Assembly: GCA_963789785.1 (NCBI GenBank)
Contig: CAWBNC010000018.1
Location: 1 to 64,000 of the forward strand
Origin: JAEULH01 sp963789785
GTDB lineage: Bacteria > Pseudomonadota > Alphaproteobacteria > Rhodospirillales > Defluviicoccaceae
DNA length: 64,000 nucleotides
Reading direction: 5' to 3'
Shown piece by piece: positions 11,235 to 19,510 of the stretch. Below the pieces are notes generated by a model that was not told the DNA's origin, made no database searches, and was given only the letters and a program-made list of their open reading frames with translations. The translations under genes and the position numbers were made by a program. How positions within the stretch are numbered: the stretch's first letter is position 1; each line of letters opens with the position of its first letter.

Positions 11235-11931
11235 CTACCCGTTCAGGCGCGGCATGCCGCGGGCGGCGGCGCGCTCTGCGCGATGCAGCGCCGCCATGGC
11301 GATGACGGTCATGCCCAGGTAGAGCACCGCGGCGGTCAGGTAGAAGGTGAACGGCGCGCGGGTGAAGCCGACGGCGATCTGCGTCTTGCGCATCAACTCC
11401 TCCAGGCCGATGACCGAGACCAGCGAGGTGTCCTTGAGCAGGACGAGGAACAGGTTGCCGAGGCCGGGCAGGGCGATCCGCCAGACCTGGGGCAGGACAA
11501 TCCTGCGGAAGGTGAGCCAGCGGCCCATGCCGAAGGCGTGCGCCGCTTCGACCTGTCCCTTCGGGATCGCCAGGATGGCGCCGCGGAAGACCTCGCGTCG
11601 CGTAGGCGCCGAAGGTAAGCCCGAGGGCGATGACGCCGGCCGCGAACGGGCTGAGCTCGACGAACCCGTCATGGCCGATGGCGGCGGCTGCGGCGGTCAG
11701 GAGTCGGGACGCGCCGAAGTAGATGATCAGCACGACGATCAGTTCGGGCAGGCCGCGAACGACGGTTGTGTAGGCGCCGGCGAGCGCGCGGGCGGGGGCG
11801 AACGCCGAAAGGCGGCCGGTCGCGCCGACAAGGCCGAGCACGAGCCCGACCGCGAGCGCGGCCACGGCAAGCTGCAGCGTCATCGCCGCGCCGAGCAGGA
11901 GCTGTTCGCCAAAGCCCGCGAGATCGATCAT
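11235..11931 (-). CDS. Polar amino-acid ABC transporter permease (HisQ-like), one frame break
   Basis: Second permease of the importer. Starts MIDLAGFGEQLLLGAAMTLQL, has VVRGLPELIVVLIIYFGAS, and after a frame change near 11605 continues EVFRGAILAIPKGQVEAAHAFGM and the EAA loop FGMGRWLTFRRIVLPQVWRIALP, ending GMPRLNG. It lies between the binding-protein gene (21 bp away) and the HisM-like gene (6 bp away). In this family the two permeases form a heterodimer in the inner membrane. The break sits in a G/C-rich stretch (gcgtcgcgtaggcg) and is probably a sequence error. Confidence 0.9.
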
Positions 11932-11952
11932 GCCGCCGCGGCCTCGACTCGG

Positions 11953-12714
11953 CTAGTAGATCGGAAACGGGAAGTACTTGGCGTTCAGTTCCTGGTAGGT
12001 GCCGTCGGCGATGATTTCGGCCAAGGCTGTATTGAGCCGGGTGAGCAGCTTGGTGTCGCCTTTGCGCACGGCGATGCCGATCTTGTCGCCGATGTCGATG
12101 GGATCGCCGACGAAGGTGAAGTCCTTGCCTTCTTCCGACTGCAGCCAGTCATAGTTGACCAGCCTGTCGGCGAGGATGGCGTCGACCCGGCCGGAGGCAA
12201 GGTCGAGGTAGGCGTTCTCCTGGGTGTCGTAGAGCTTCACCTGGGCGCCCTTGATCGGATGGTCCTCCAGGTAGCTGGCGCTGATGGTCGCCCGCTGAGC
12301 GCCGATCACCTTGCCCTTGAGGTCGTTCGGGTCGAGCTTCGCGCCCTTGGCGGCGACATAGCGCAGCCTGTTCGAGTAGTAGGGGTCGGTGAAATCGACC
12401 GCCTGCTTGCGCTCTTCGGTGATCGACATGCTGGCGACGATGGCGTCGTACTTGCGCGCGAGCAGGCCGGGGATGATGCCGTCCCAGTCCTGACGGACGA
12501 ACACGCACTCGACGCCCATCTTGTCGCAGAGGGCCTGGGCGATATCGATGTCGAAGCCGATCAGATGGCCCGAGGGGTCGATCTGGTTGAACGGCGGATA
12601 GGCGCCCTCGGTGCCGATGCGCAGACTTTCGGCGCGGGCGGGTTGCGCCGGCGTCCCCGCGGCAAGAACGGCGAAGACGGCGAGGGCGGCAAACGCGGCG
12701 GTCTTGAGGCTCAT
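11953..12714 (-). CDS. Periplasmic polar amino-acid-binding protein (HisJ/ArgT-like)
   Basis: 253 residues, intact. An N-terminal signal peptide (about residues 1-28, ending PAQPARA) is followed by LRIGTEGAYPPFNQIDPSG, GFDIDIAQALCDKMGVECVFV, DWDGIIPGLLARKYDAIVASM, SITEERKQAVDFTDPYY and GDKIGIAVRKGD. These are the classic motifs of SBP family 3. The ATEGAYPPFN and SMSITEER blocks with an acidic pocket favour basic amino acids (Lys/Arg/Orn/His). It is transcribed between the ATPase gene (63 bp upstream) and the permeases, so all four components of the importer are present. Confidence 0.93.
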   Translation of the reverse strand: MSLKTAAFAALAVFAVLAAGTPAQPARAESLRIGTEGAYPPFNQIDPSGHLIGFDIDIAQALCDKMGVECVFVRQDWDGIIPGLLARKYDAIVASMSITEERKQAVDFTDPYYSNRLRYVAAKGAKLDPNDLKGKVIGAQRATISASYLEDHPIKGAQVKLYDTQENAYLDLASGRVDAILADRLVNYDWLQSEEGKDFTFVGDPIDIGDKIGIAVRKGDTKLLTRLNTALAEIIADGTYQELNAKYFPFPIY

Positions 12715-12777
12715 CCGTGCTCTCCCTTTTGTCGGTTCGCCGGCGCGCCCGCCGACAAATGCCGCCGCGTCGGCGGC

Positions 12778-13554
12778 CTACAGATGGCTGGCGAGGAACT
12801 GGCGGCAGCGGTCGGTCCGCGGTGACTGGAACACCTGCGACGGCGGTCCCTCTTCAAGGATCGTGCCGTCGTGGAGAAAGGCGACGCGGGTCGAGGCGTC
12901 GCGGGCAAAGCGCATCTCGTGGGTGACGACGATCATGGTCCGGCCTTCTTCCGCCAACGCGCGCATGACGCCGAGGACTTCGCCGACGAGCTCGGGATCG
13001 AGCGCCGACGTCGGCTCGTCGAAGAGCATGACCTCCGGCTCCATGGCCAGAGCCCGGGCGATGGCGGCGCGCTGCTGCTGGCCGCCGGAGAGCTGCGCCG
13101 GGTAGAAGTCGCGCTTCTCGGCGATGCCGACCTTGGCGAGAAGCGCCTCGCCGCGCTCGACCGCTTCGGCGCGCGACGCGCCCGCTACATGGATCGGCGC
13201 CTCGATGACGTTGCCGAGAATGGTCAGGTGCGACCAGAGATTGAAGCTCTGGAAGACGAAGCCCATGCGCGCACGCATCCGGGTGATCTGCTTCGGATCG
13301 GCGGCGACAAGGCCGTGGCCGCGGCGCGGCCGGAGCCGGATGGATTCGCCGGCCAGCCGGATCTCGCCGCGATCGGGCGATTCGAGCAGGTTGATGCAGC
13401 GCAGGAACGTGCTCTTGCCCGAGCCGCTGGCGCCGATCATCGAGATCACGTCGCCGTCATGAGCGGTGAGCGAAATGCCCTTCAGCACCTCGATGGCGCC
13501 GAAGCGTTTGTGGATGTCGGCGACCTCCAGCGCGGCGGCGCCGTCGTCGTCCAT
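12778..13554 (-). CDS. Polar amino-acid ABC transporter ATPase (HisP-like)
   Basis: 258 residues, intact. Walker A GASGSGKST, Q-loop GFVFQSFNLW, ABC signature LSGGQQQRAAIARALAMEP, Walker B VMLFDEPTSALDPE and H-loop VVTHEM are all present. The FNLWSHLTILGNVIEAPIHV segment is typical of HisP rather than GlnQ. It is the first gene of the minus-strand importer operon and drives uptake by the two HisQ/HisM-like permeases downstream. No regulator gene is adjacent; the 275 bp upstream hold a divergent lipoprotein promoter. Confidence 0.94.
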   Translation of the reverse strand: MDDDGAAALEVADIHKRFGAIEVLKGISLTAHDGDVISMIGASGSGKSTFLRCINLLESPDRGEIRLAGESIRLRPRRGHGLVAADPKQITRMRARMGFVFQSFNLWSHLTILGNVIEAPIHVAGASRAEAVERGEALLAKVGIAEKRDFYPAQLSGGQQQRAAIARALAMEPEVMLFDEPTSALDPELVGEVLGVMRALAEEGRTMIVVTHEMRFARDASTRVAFLHDGTILEEGPPSQVFQSPRTDRCRQFLASHL

Positions 13555-13787
13555 GCCTCATCCTTCCCGTGATCGCCGGTTCGGGCGCTTCGTCTTCTTA
13601 TCTTCTTCTTATCTTCGCCGCCGTTTGTGCGAGCCAGTCTGGGTCGCGGCCGCGGGCGAAGTCAAGGCATTGGCCCGTCATCGATAGCGGCGCATCGCGA
13701 GATCGCTTGAAATTCGTCGCCGGCTGCGGAGCAGCGACGGCAAGCCTTCGAGTTGCAATTTATGCGACTTTAAATGAAAAATTCTGC

Positions 13788-13793
13788 TATAAT
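13788..13793 (+). promoter_or_regulatory. Candidate -10 box (TATAAT) for the lipoprotein gene
   Basis: A perfect TATAAT lies 37 bp before the ATG at 13830, inside an unusually AT-rich 60-bp stretch (13750-13805). No good -35 sits at 16-18 bp spacing, so this is a partial promoter match only. The rest of the 275-bp gap between 13555 and 13829 shows nothing else recognisable. Confidence 0.45.
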
Positions 13794-13829
13794 ACCCTTA
13801 TTACGGGATGATGGATCGGAGTCGCTTCG

Positions 13830-14204
13830 ATGTTGCGGTATCGGCCGGTGGCCGCGCTTCTCGCTGGTCTGGCGGCCGGTTCCGGCCTCGCCGGGTGTGG
13901 CTACGAGTCGGCGTACGAGCGCGCGGTGTATGACGCCGAGCCGGTCTACTGCTACCGGACGCTGGCTGAACCCGATTGCTGGCGCGATCCGGATCCGGCC
14001 GCGGACCGGCGGCTGGTCAACTACTACGGGCCGTCGCCGCGACGGACCGAAGCCCCGGAACGCGCCGATATCCGGCTTGAGCCGCCACCGCCGGGGACGG
14101 TCGAGGAGTGGGGCGAGGGGAGGGAGCCGGGCCTTGGCGCGCCGATCGCGCTTTCGGCCGAGCCCTTGCGTCTGGGAGGGGAGGAACCCGGAGCGGAACG
14201 ATGA
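13830..14204 (+). CDS. Small predicted lipoprotein
   Basis: 124 residues. The N-terminal signal peptide ends with a lipobox (GLAGC, Cys at about residue 23), so the protein is probably lipidated and held in the inner or outer membrane. The mature part has YCYRTLAEPDCW and NYYGPSPRRTEAPERADI followed by a proline-rich, low-complexity tail. Such short Cys-containing lipoproteins with a Y-x-Y-x-L-x-x-x-D-C pattern occur in Rhodospirillales, but no function is known. ATG 13830 has a GGATCGGAG stretch upstream and a TATAAT at 13788. Confidence 0.75.
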   Translation: MLRYRPVAALLAGLAAGSGLAGCGYESAYERAVYDAEPVYCYRTLAEPDCWRDPDPAADRRLVNYYGPSPRRTEAPERADIRLEPPPPGTVEEWGEGREPGLGAPIALSAEPLRLGGEEPGAER

Positions 14205-14583
14205 GCCGGCCGCCGCGGAAAACGCGAGCAACAATAACCAAAGCCGGCCATCGACCGCCCCGGGCCACCTCTCGTCGCTTCGCCCGAACGCATCAAGGCG
14301 GCACCGCTGTGGCGCGGCCGTTCCCTGCCGCAACCGGCGACCGCCTGATCTCTGCCTGCCTGATCATTGCCTGGTCGGCGGACCCGCCGCTGTTGACGCC
14401 GACGCCTGATTTTGCGCACAGTCGTTCCGGCGGTTCGGTACCGGAGGATGCGTCCCATCCGCGGCCGCGCCGAACTGCCGAAACCATGGATAAGCGGGTC
14501 GGACCGGGTCGGGCCGTTGGGTACAGGGTGTCTGTTCCGATCCACCGGGACGATCGGAGCGATCGGCGGCGGGAGAACCTTGA
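14205..14583. other. Gap without a recognised gene
   Basis: About 380 bp between the lipoprotein gene and the UPF0260 gene. Open frames here are short or are shadows, and none carries a recognisable motif. The only local signal is a GGGAGAA ribosome-binding sequence near 14572 serving the next gene. A frame-broken small gene cannot be excluded given the error pattern elsewhere. Confidence 0.5.
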
Positions 14584-15067
14584 ATGGACACGGTGGACGG
14601 GCCGGGCGACGCGCGGGCAGCGACGGAACCGCTGGAGCCGGAGTACTGGAAACGGCGCAGCCTCGCCGAGATGAACCGGACGGAGTGGGAAGTCTCTGTG
14701 CGACGGCTGCGGCAAGTGCTGCCTTGAGAAGATCGAGGATGGCTATACCGGCGAGATCAGCTACACCAACGTGGCCTGCCGCCTGCTCGATGTCGGCACC
14801 TGCCGCTGCACCCGCTACGCCGAGCGCCGGCGCTACGTCCCGAACTGCGAGGCGCTGACCGCCGAGACGGTGCTTACGCTGACATGGCTGCCTTCGAGCT
14901 GCGCCTACCGCCTCCTTGCAGAAGGTCGCGACCTGCCGGCGTGGCACCACCTCGTCTCCGGCGATCTCGAGCTCGTCCATCGGGTCGGCGCCTCGGTGCG
15001 TGGCCGGGCGGTGCCGGAATCGCGCGCCGGGCCGCTGGAGCACCACATCGTCACCTGGTCGGCCTGA
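14584..15067 (+). CDS. UPF0260 (YcgN-type) cysteine-cluster protein, one frame break
   Basis: About 160 residues. Starts MDTVDGPGDARAATEPLEPE with EYWKRRSLAEMNRTEWE, then after a frame change near 14692 reads LCDGCGKCCLEKIEDGYTG, TNVACRLLDVGTCRCTRYAERR and PSSCAYRLLAEGRDLPAWHHL. The CDGCGKCC plus C-x-x-x-x-x-x-C-x-C clusters are the hallmark of the YkgJ/UPF0260 family, thought to bind zinc or iron. GGGAGAA lies upstream of the ATG. Fourteen bases separate it from the next gene. Confidence 0.86.
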
Positions 15068-15080
15068 AGGCGAAGAATCG

Positions 15081-16043
15081 ATGACCGCTGCCGTCCCCGC
15101 TGCCGCTCCCGCCGCCCCCGCCCCCGCCGCCGAGGCTTCCGGTGTCTTCGCCGCCGCGCTGACTCCGCTTCAAGACGACCTCGCCCCCGATCATGAGCTC
15201 TTCGCCCGGCATTGCCGCTGGCTGCTCGCGCACGGCTGCGACGGGCTGTCGATCCTGGGCACGACCGGCGAGGCCAACGCCTTCTCCCGGGAGGAGCGGA
15301 TCGAAATCCTCGATCGTCTGATCGCCGCCGGCGTTCCCGCCGCACGGCTAATGCCGGGCACCGGGTGTTGCGCGATTCCCGACACGGTGGCGCTCACCCG
15401 CCACGCCACCGCCAGCGGTGTCGCCGGCGTTCTCGTCCTGCCGCCGTTCTATTACAAGGGCGTCACCGATGACGGCCTGTTCGCTGCCTACAGCGAGGTC
15501 ATCGAGCGCGTCGGCGATAGCCGGCTGCGCATCTACCTTTACCACTTCCCGCAGATGACGGCGGTGCCTTTGGGCCGCGCGCTGATCGGACGGCTGATCG
15601 CCCGCTATCCGGAGACCGTGGTCGGCATGAAGGACAGCTCCGGCGACATCGCCGGCATGATCGAGACCGCGGCCGCTTTTCCCGGGTTTCGTGTCTTCGC
15701 CGGCTCAGACGATTGCCTGCTGCCGCTCCTGCGCGAAGGCGGCGTCGGCTGCATCACCGCAGTCGTCAATGTCGCCGCCGAGCTCGCTGCCAAAGTGCTC
15801 GCCGCCCACCGGGCCGATGACGCGAAAGCGGCGGAGACGGCGCAGGCGCGGCTTGACCCGGTGCGCCGGGCGATTGCGGCTTATCCGTTGAGCGCCGGGC
15901 TGAAGGAAATCATGGCCGGGCACAGCGGCATCGAGAGCTGGCGCAATATCCGCCCGCCGCTGATGCGTCTTGCCGCTGCCGAGGCAGCGGCCCTGGCTTC
16001 GTCGCTCGACCGTCTCGCCTTCGCGCCGCCGCCGCTAGCTTAG
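15081..16043 (+). CDS. DapA-family aldolase/lyase (second paralogue)
   Basis: 320 residues, intact. Alanine/proline-rich first 20 residues, then a DHDPS-type barrel: GVFAAALTPLQDDL, GLSILGTTGEANAFSREE, VLVLPPFYYKGVTDDGLFAAY, LRIYLYHFPQ (Tyr) and VVGMKDSSGDI (Schiff-base Lys). The PPFYYKGVTDDG and YHFPQ motifs differ from lysine-biosynthetic DapA and match paralogues that act as 4-hydroxy-2-oxo-acid or related aldolases; which one cannot be decided. It is unrelated in detail to the first DapA-like protein at 5925. It lies 14 bp after the UPF0260 gene. Confidence 0.88.
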   Translation: MTAAVPAAAPAAPAPAAEASGVFAAALTPLQDDLAPDHELFARHCRWLLAHGCDGLSILGTTGEANAFSREERIEILDRLIAAGVPAARLMPGTGCCAIPDTVALTRHATASGVAGVLVLPPFYYKGVTDDGLFAAYSEVIERVGDSRLRIYLYHFPQMTAVPLGRALIGRLIARYPETVVGMKDSSGDIAGMIETAAAFPGFRVFAGSDDCLLPLLREGGVGCITAVVNVAAELAAKVLAAHRADDAKAAETAQARLDPVRRAIAAYPLSAGLKEIMAGHSGIESWRNIRPPLMRLAAAEAAALASSLDRLAFAPPPLA

Positions 16044-16061
16044 GGAGGCGGGCCGCGGGCC

Positions 16062-16802
16062 GTGCCCCGAACTGTGTCTCGTGCCAATCATCAGCAACAG
16101 CGTCGTACCAGCCTTGTCGTCGCCGGCCGCGAGATGGCGCTTGTCGTTCGCCGAAATTACCGTGCCCGCCGACTGACCCTGCGTCTGGCAGCTGCCGGCG
16201 ATGGGATCATCGTTACGATACCGCCGACCGCGGCGTTCGCCGACGGTGTCGCCCTGGCGCGCGACAACGTCTCCTGGATCTCCAGCCGAGTAGCGGCGCG
16301 GCCGGCGCGGGTGCCGTTCGAAGATGACCGGATCGTGCCACTGCGCGGCATCGACCACCGCCTCCGCCACCGCCCAGGCGGCGTCCGCGGCATTTTCGCA
16401 GAAGACGGGACAATTCATATCGACGGGACGGCGGCGCGCCTCGCTCCGCGTCTGGAGATCTGGCTGCGCACCCAGGCGCGCGTGGACCTGGCGGCCGAGG
16501 TCGCGCACCGCGCGGTCCCTCTGAGGCGCTCCGGCGGTCGGCCCGTCGGCCGAATCACGGTGCGCGACACCCGCTCGCGCTGGGGCTCGTGCGCGCCCAA
16601 CGGCAACCTGTCGTTCTCCTGGCGGCTGATCCTCGCACCTCCGGCCGTGCTCGCCTACGTCGTCGCCCACGAGCTTGCCCACCTCGTCCACCGCGATCAC
16701 AGCCCCCGCTTCTGGGCGCTGGTCGAAACGCTCGGCGGCGACGTCGCCGCCGAGCGGGCTTGGCTGAAACGCCATGGCCCAAGCCTGCACCGCTACGGCT
16801 GA
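16062..16802 (+). CDS. YgjP/SprT-like zinc metallopeptidase family protein (M48-type HExxH)
   Basis: 246 residues, intact, GTG start. N-terminal beta-rich part (VVRRNYRARRLTLRLAAAG, IIVTIPPTAAF), then VRDTRSRWGSCAPNGNLSFSWRLILAPP and the zinc site YVVAHELAHLVHRDHSPRFWALVE (HExxH with a downstream Glu/His). This order defines the YgjP-like DUF45 metal-dependent hydrolase family, found as a lone cytoplasmic protein in many bacteria. Its end faces the mmcB-like gene, convergent by 30 bp. Confidence 0.9.
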   Translation: MPRTVSRANHQQQRRTSLVVAGREMALVVRRNYRARRLTLRLAAAGDGIIVTIPPTAAFADGVALARDNVSWISSRVAARPARVPFEDDRIVPLRGIDHRLRHRPGGVRGIFAEDGTIHIDGTAARLAPRLEIWLRTQARVDLAAEVAHRAVPLRRSGGRPVGRITVRDTRSRWGSCAPNGNLSFSWRLILAPPAVLAYVVAHELAHLVHRDHSPRFWALVETLGGDVAAERAWLKRHGPSLHRYG

Positions 16803-16831
16803 ACGTCGCCAGCGACAGCGCCGTGCCTGTT

Positions 16832-17314
16832 TCATCTGAGGAGGGGATCGGCGGCGGGCGCGTCCATGGACAGTTGCAGGCGGGCGGCGGCGGTGCGGGC
16901 GAAGCGAATGGTCAGCGCCTTCCGCCGTGCCGCGGCCATCGGCGCCTCGCTTTCCGGCGAACGGATGAAGGCGCCGCCGAACGCATCGGCGACAATGATC
17001 CCCACCTCCGCGGGCAGAACGTCCACCGGGAACGCGGCGGGTACGGCGAAGGCGAAGCGGTCGCAGGAGGCGAGATACTCCGGCCATTTATCGTCGGCGC
17101 GGAAGTCGGCCAGCGTCGTCTTGACCTCGACGATGAGAATGCCGCCGCGGCGATCCAGCGCGCAGACATCGACCCGGCGGCCGTTCCCCAACCCCAGCTC
17201 GCAAAGCGTCCGGTAGCCATGGTCGGCGAGCATCCGGCAGACGCCGCGGGCGAGCCTGCGACCCGCGCTGCAAGAGTCAGGCGGCGCCGTCGCGTTCATG
17301 CTCTGTTCGCTCAT
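16832..17314 (-). CDS. mmcB: MmcB family DNA-repair protein
   Basis: 160 residues, intact. Recognisable blocks are GRRLARGVCRMLADHGYRTL, NGRRVDVCALDRRGGILIVEVKTTLADF, DDKWPEYLASCDRFAFAVP, VGIIVADAFGGAFIRSP and ARRKALTIRFARTAAARL. The D...EVK arrangement resembles the restriction-endonuclease-like active site. MmcB proteins are an alphaproteobacterial family linked in Caulobacter to the mitomycin C damage response. It is convergent with the YgjP-type gene. No SOS box was identified upstream. Confidence 0.88.
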   Translation of the reverse strand: MSEQSMNATAPPDSCSAGRRLARGVCRMLADHGYRTLCELGLGNGRRVDVCALDRRGGILIVEVKTTLADFRADDKWPEYLASCDRFAFAVPAAFPVDVLPAEVGIIVADAFGGAFIRSPESEAPMAAARRKALTIRFARTAAARLQLSMDAPAADPLLR

Positions 17315-17406
17315 GGGTCTGTTCTAGGCCGCGTCGCGGGCGACGACAACCGCTTTTTCGCCAAGGCGGGTTGGCCTGCGCGACAGGGTCGCGTTAGGCT
17401 GTCGCC

Positions 17407-17826
17407 ATGAAGCAGAGCCAGGATATCATTCGCGTCGAGACCCACGGTCAGGGGCTCTACGAGGTGACCCATCAGGTGCAACGCTGGCTGATCGGCGAGA
17501 GCGTCGATACGGGCCTGTTGACGGTTTTCTGTCGCCACACCAGCGCGTCCCTGACCATCCAGGAGAATGCCGATCCGGATGTTCTGCGCGACCTTCTCGC
17601 CTTCTTCAAGCGTATCGCCCGCGAGGATCCGTCGCTCTACGATCACGCCTCCGAGGGTCCGGACGACATGCCGGCGCACATCCGCTCGGCGCTGACCCTG
17701 ACGACCCTGTCCGTGCCGGTCTCCAGCGGGAAGATGGCGCTTGGCGCATGGCAGGGCCTCTATCTGTTCGAGCACCGCACAGCGGCGCATGCGCGCACGC
17801 TCATGCTTCACCTCATCGGCGCGTAG
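17407..17826 (+). CDS. YjbQ family (UPF0047) protein
   Basis: 139 residues, intact. Family motifs GLLTVFCRHTSASLTIQENADPDVLRDL, HASEGPDDMPAHIRSALT, LPV-like LSVPVSSGKMALGAWQGLYLFEHR are all present. YjbQ proteins are thought to have a secondary thiamine-phosphate synthase activity, but their physiological role is unclear. ATG 17407 lies about 90 bp from the divergent mmcB-like start. The stop is immediately followed by a palindromic repeat. Confidence 0.92.
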   Translation: MKQSQDIIRVETHGQGLYEVTHQVQRWLIGESVDTGLLTVFCRHTSASLTIQENADPDVLRDLLAFFKRIAREDPSLYDHASEGPDDMPAHIRSALTLTTLSVPVSSGKMALGAWQGLYLFEHRTAAHARTLMLHLIGA

Positions 17827-17874
17827 TGGTTCGATGCTGACGGATGATACCCATTCGTCAGCTGAATCGAACCA
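17827..17874. repeat. Palindromic repeat unit 1
   Basis: Nested inverted repeats: TGGTTCGAT (17827-17835) with ATCGAACCA (17866-17874), and inside them CTGACG (17837-17842) with CGTCAG (17856-17861), around a 13-base loop. It begins directly at the YjbQ stop codon and could act as a terminator-like hairpin, but it lacks a T-run. It resembles unit 2 just downstream. Confidence 0.75.
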
Positions 17875-17890
17875 CCAGAGCATTTATGCG

Positions 17891-17941
17891 GTGGGCTGAT
17901 TCACCTGACGTTTGAGGACCCAAGCGTCAGGATCAGACCAC
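17891..17941. repeat. Palindromic repeat unit 2
   Basis: Inverted repeats GTGG...CCAC, CTGAT (17896-17900) with ATCAG (17932-17936), and CTGACG (17905-17910) with CGTCAG (17925-17930). The shared CTGACG/CGTCAG core and TGG/CCA flanks suggest it is a diverged copy of unit 1, 64 bp away, giving a REP/BIME-like pair between YjbQ and the hemerythrin gene. Confidence 0.7.
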
Positions 17942-17963
17942 TAGCGGGTTCGGGAGGACGGGA

Positions 17964-18527
17964 GTGGCAGCGCACCAACTAGAAGACGACGGCGGTCCCG
18001 GCCAGGCCGGCCGCGACGAAATGGACGGCGAGCATCACGTCCAGCTCGGCCTGCTTTACGCTTTGCGCGAGGCGGTCCAGGCCGGACAGGGCGAGAACGT
18101 GCGGGACGTCCTCGATCGGCTGATCGAGTACAGCAAGATGCATTTCGCCGCTGAACAGCTCCTGATGCGCATGTACCAGTATGGCGATTACGACGGCCAC
18201 CTCGGCGAACATGAGCAGATGATTCAGTCCCTCGAAATGCTGCGCGCTGATCAGGCGGCGGTTGACGGCGTCGTTCGGGAGCAGGCGCTGGACGCTCTCG
18301 ACACGGGTCTCCTCGGCCACATCCGCGGCGCCGACAGCGCGCTCGGCCGTTACCTCGCAGGATTGCCGCGGCATCCCGAACGCATCGCGTTGAACGACCG
18401 CTTCCGTCGAGCAGGAGCGAAAGAGTGCTGGCCAATCCGCGACTTTTTCCGTCATCATGATGGCACGGAAAGGAAGAACGGCGGCGCCCTGAATGCGCTG
18501 CCCGGTTGGAGGAGCGGAGATGAATGA
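17964..18527 (+). CDS. Bacteriohemerythrin-like O2/iron-binding protein
   Basis: 187 residues with a GTG start preceded by GGGAGGACGGGAG. Di-iron ligand pattern of bacteriohemerythrin is visible: EMDGEHHVQLGLLYALREA, MHFAAEQLLMRMYQYGDYDGHLGEHEQM and LLGHIRGADSALGRYLAG. The family binds O2 reversibly in the cytoplasm and may act in oxygen sensing or supply. The C-terminal 40 residues (from about RHPERIAL) are unlike the usual family end and may come from a frame change. Its stop overlaps the start of the next gene by 8 nt. Confidence 0.85.
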   Translation: MAAHQLEDDGGPGQAGRDEMDGEHHVQLGLLYALREAVQAGQGENVRDVLDRLIEYSKMHFAAEQLLMRMYQYGDYDGHLGEHEQMIQSLEMLRADQAAVDGVVREQALDALDTGLLGHIRGADSALGRYLAGLPRHPERIALNDRFRRAGAKECWPIRDFFRHHDGTERKNGGALNALPGWRSGDE

Positions 18528-19167
18528 TCCGAGCGTGACCGCGGCGACGACTGCGGGGTTGGACGCGCGCGAGGCCGTCGGAATCTTCCACGACTGGAAA
18601 TCTCTTCAGGCCGTTGTCGATGAGCTTCTCAATTCCGGCTTCGACCGGTCGGAACTGAGCCTTCTCGCCGCGCAGAAGGTCGTCGAGGAGAAGCTCGGTC
18701 ACATCTACGAGAAGATCGCCGAACTGGAGGACGATCCCGACGTGCCGCGGGCAGCTTTCGTCGGCCGCGATTCGCTGACGGAAGGCCGCGCCGGCATCAT
18801 CGGCGGCTTGGCCTACATCGGCGCCGTCGCGGCGATCGGCGCTGTCGTCGCATCGGGCGGAACCCTTGCCGCCGCTATTGCGGCGGCGGCCATCGCCGGC
18901 GGTTCCGGCGGCTTCATCGGTACCCTGGGCGCGCGCTGGCTGGGCCGCGATCGGGCCAGACAGATCCAGGGCCAGATCGACAAGGGCGGGCTTCTGCTGT
19001 GGGTGCGCCTGCGCGACCGGGCTCACGAAGAGCGCGCCGTCGCCGTACTGAACCGGCATTCGGCCGAAGACGTCCATGTTCACGATCTGCCGCGCGACAC
19101 CGATCCCCAGGCCGACCCCCTGTCCGGCTTTCAGCCCGACCCGTTTCTGCCCCGCGCGCGGATCTGA
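18520..19167 (+). CDS. Conserved membrane protein with glycine-zipper-like core
   Basis: 215 residues starting MNDPSVTAATTAGLDARE; GGAGCGGAG precedes the ATG. The N-terminal part (AVGIFHDWKSLQAVVDELLNSGFDRSELS) resembles the 'general stress protein' YflT-type fold, followed by an Ala/Gly-rich double hydrophobic hairpin (about residues 95-140: IIGGLAYIGAVAAIGAVVAS, AAAIAAAAIAGGSGGFIG) and LLLWVRLRDRAHEERAVAVL. Homologous arrangements are common in alphaproteobacteria as hypothetical proteins. The 8-nt overlap with the hemerythrin gene indicates coupled translation. Function is unknown. Confidence 0.75.
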   Translation: MNDPSVTAATTAGLDAREAVGIFHDWKSLQAVVDELLNSGFDRSELSLLAAQKVVEEKLGHIYEKIAELEDDPDVPRAAFVGRDSLTEGRAGIIGGLAYIGAVAAIGAVVASGGTLAAAIAAAAIAGGSGGFIGTLGARWLGRDRARQIQGQIDKGGLLLWVRLRDRAHEERAVAVLNRHSAEDVHVHDLPRDTDPQADPLSGFQPDPFLPRARI

Positions 19168-19177
19168 GCCCCGCGCC

Positions 19178-19510
19178 TTAGGCGGACAGGGCGTGGCGCT
19201 TCTCCGACGTCAGCACGGTCTCGACCTCAACGATCTGGCGAAGGCTTCGGGCGATGTGCTCGCGCGCCGGCTGGTCAAGGCCGCCAACCTGAACATCGAT
19301 GTGCAGGGCTTCCCCCGCACTGCCGGCGAGGCTGCTGTACCAGCGATCGGGCAGGATGCCGCGCTTGGCGAAAACGCCAAGAACGCGGGCCATGACGTCG
19401 ACCTCGGCGGTCGCGACAACGGAGAAGCAGGATACGGGAAAGGCCGGCGCCGCCGTGGGCGCGGCATTACTGGCGAGAACGTACGACATGATGAGGTGCG
19501 CTTTCTGCAA
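19178..19510 (-). CDS. ACT-domain protein (small regulatory-subunit type)
   Basis: 110 residues. The core FSVVATAEVDVMARVLGVFAKRGI, RWYSSLAG and LHIDVQVGGLDQPAREHIARSL forms a beta-alpha-beta-beta-alpha-beta ACT-like pattern, as in acetolactate synthase small subunits. No catalytic subunit is adjacent, so this is either a stand-alone amino-acid-binding regulator or a distant IlvH/IlvM relative. It is convergent with the upstream membrane-protein gene (10 bp). Confidence 0.6.
   Translation of the reverse strand: MQKAHLIMSYVLASNAAPTAAPAFPVSCFSVVATAEVDVMARVLGVFAKRGILPDRWYSSLAGSAGEALHIDVQVGGLDQPAREHIARSLRQIVEVETVLTSEKRHALSA

Noticed and set aside
14108..14674. Alternative open frame covering the gap before UPF0260
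   Set aside because: Arg/Pro/Ala-rich translation with no domain and overlapping the better-supported lipoprotein and UPF0260 genes.
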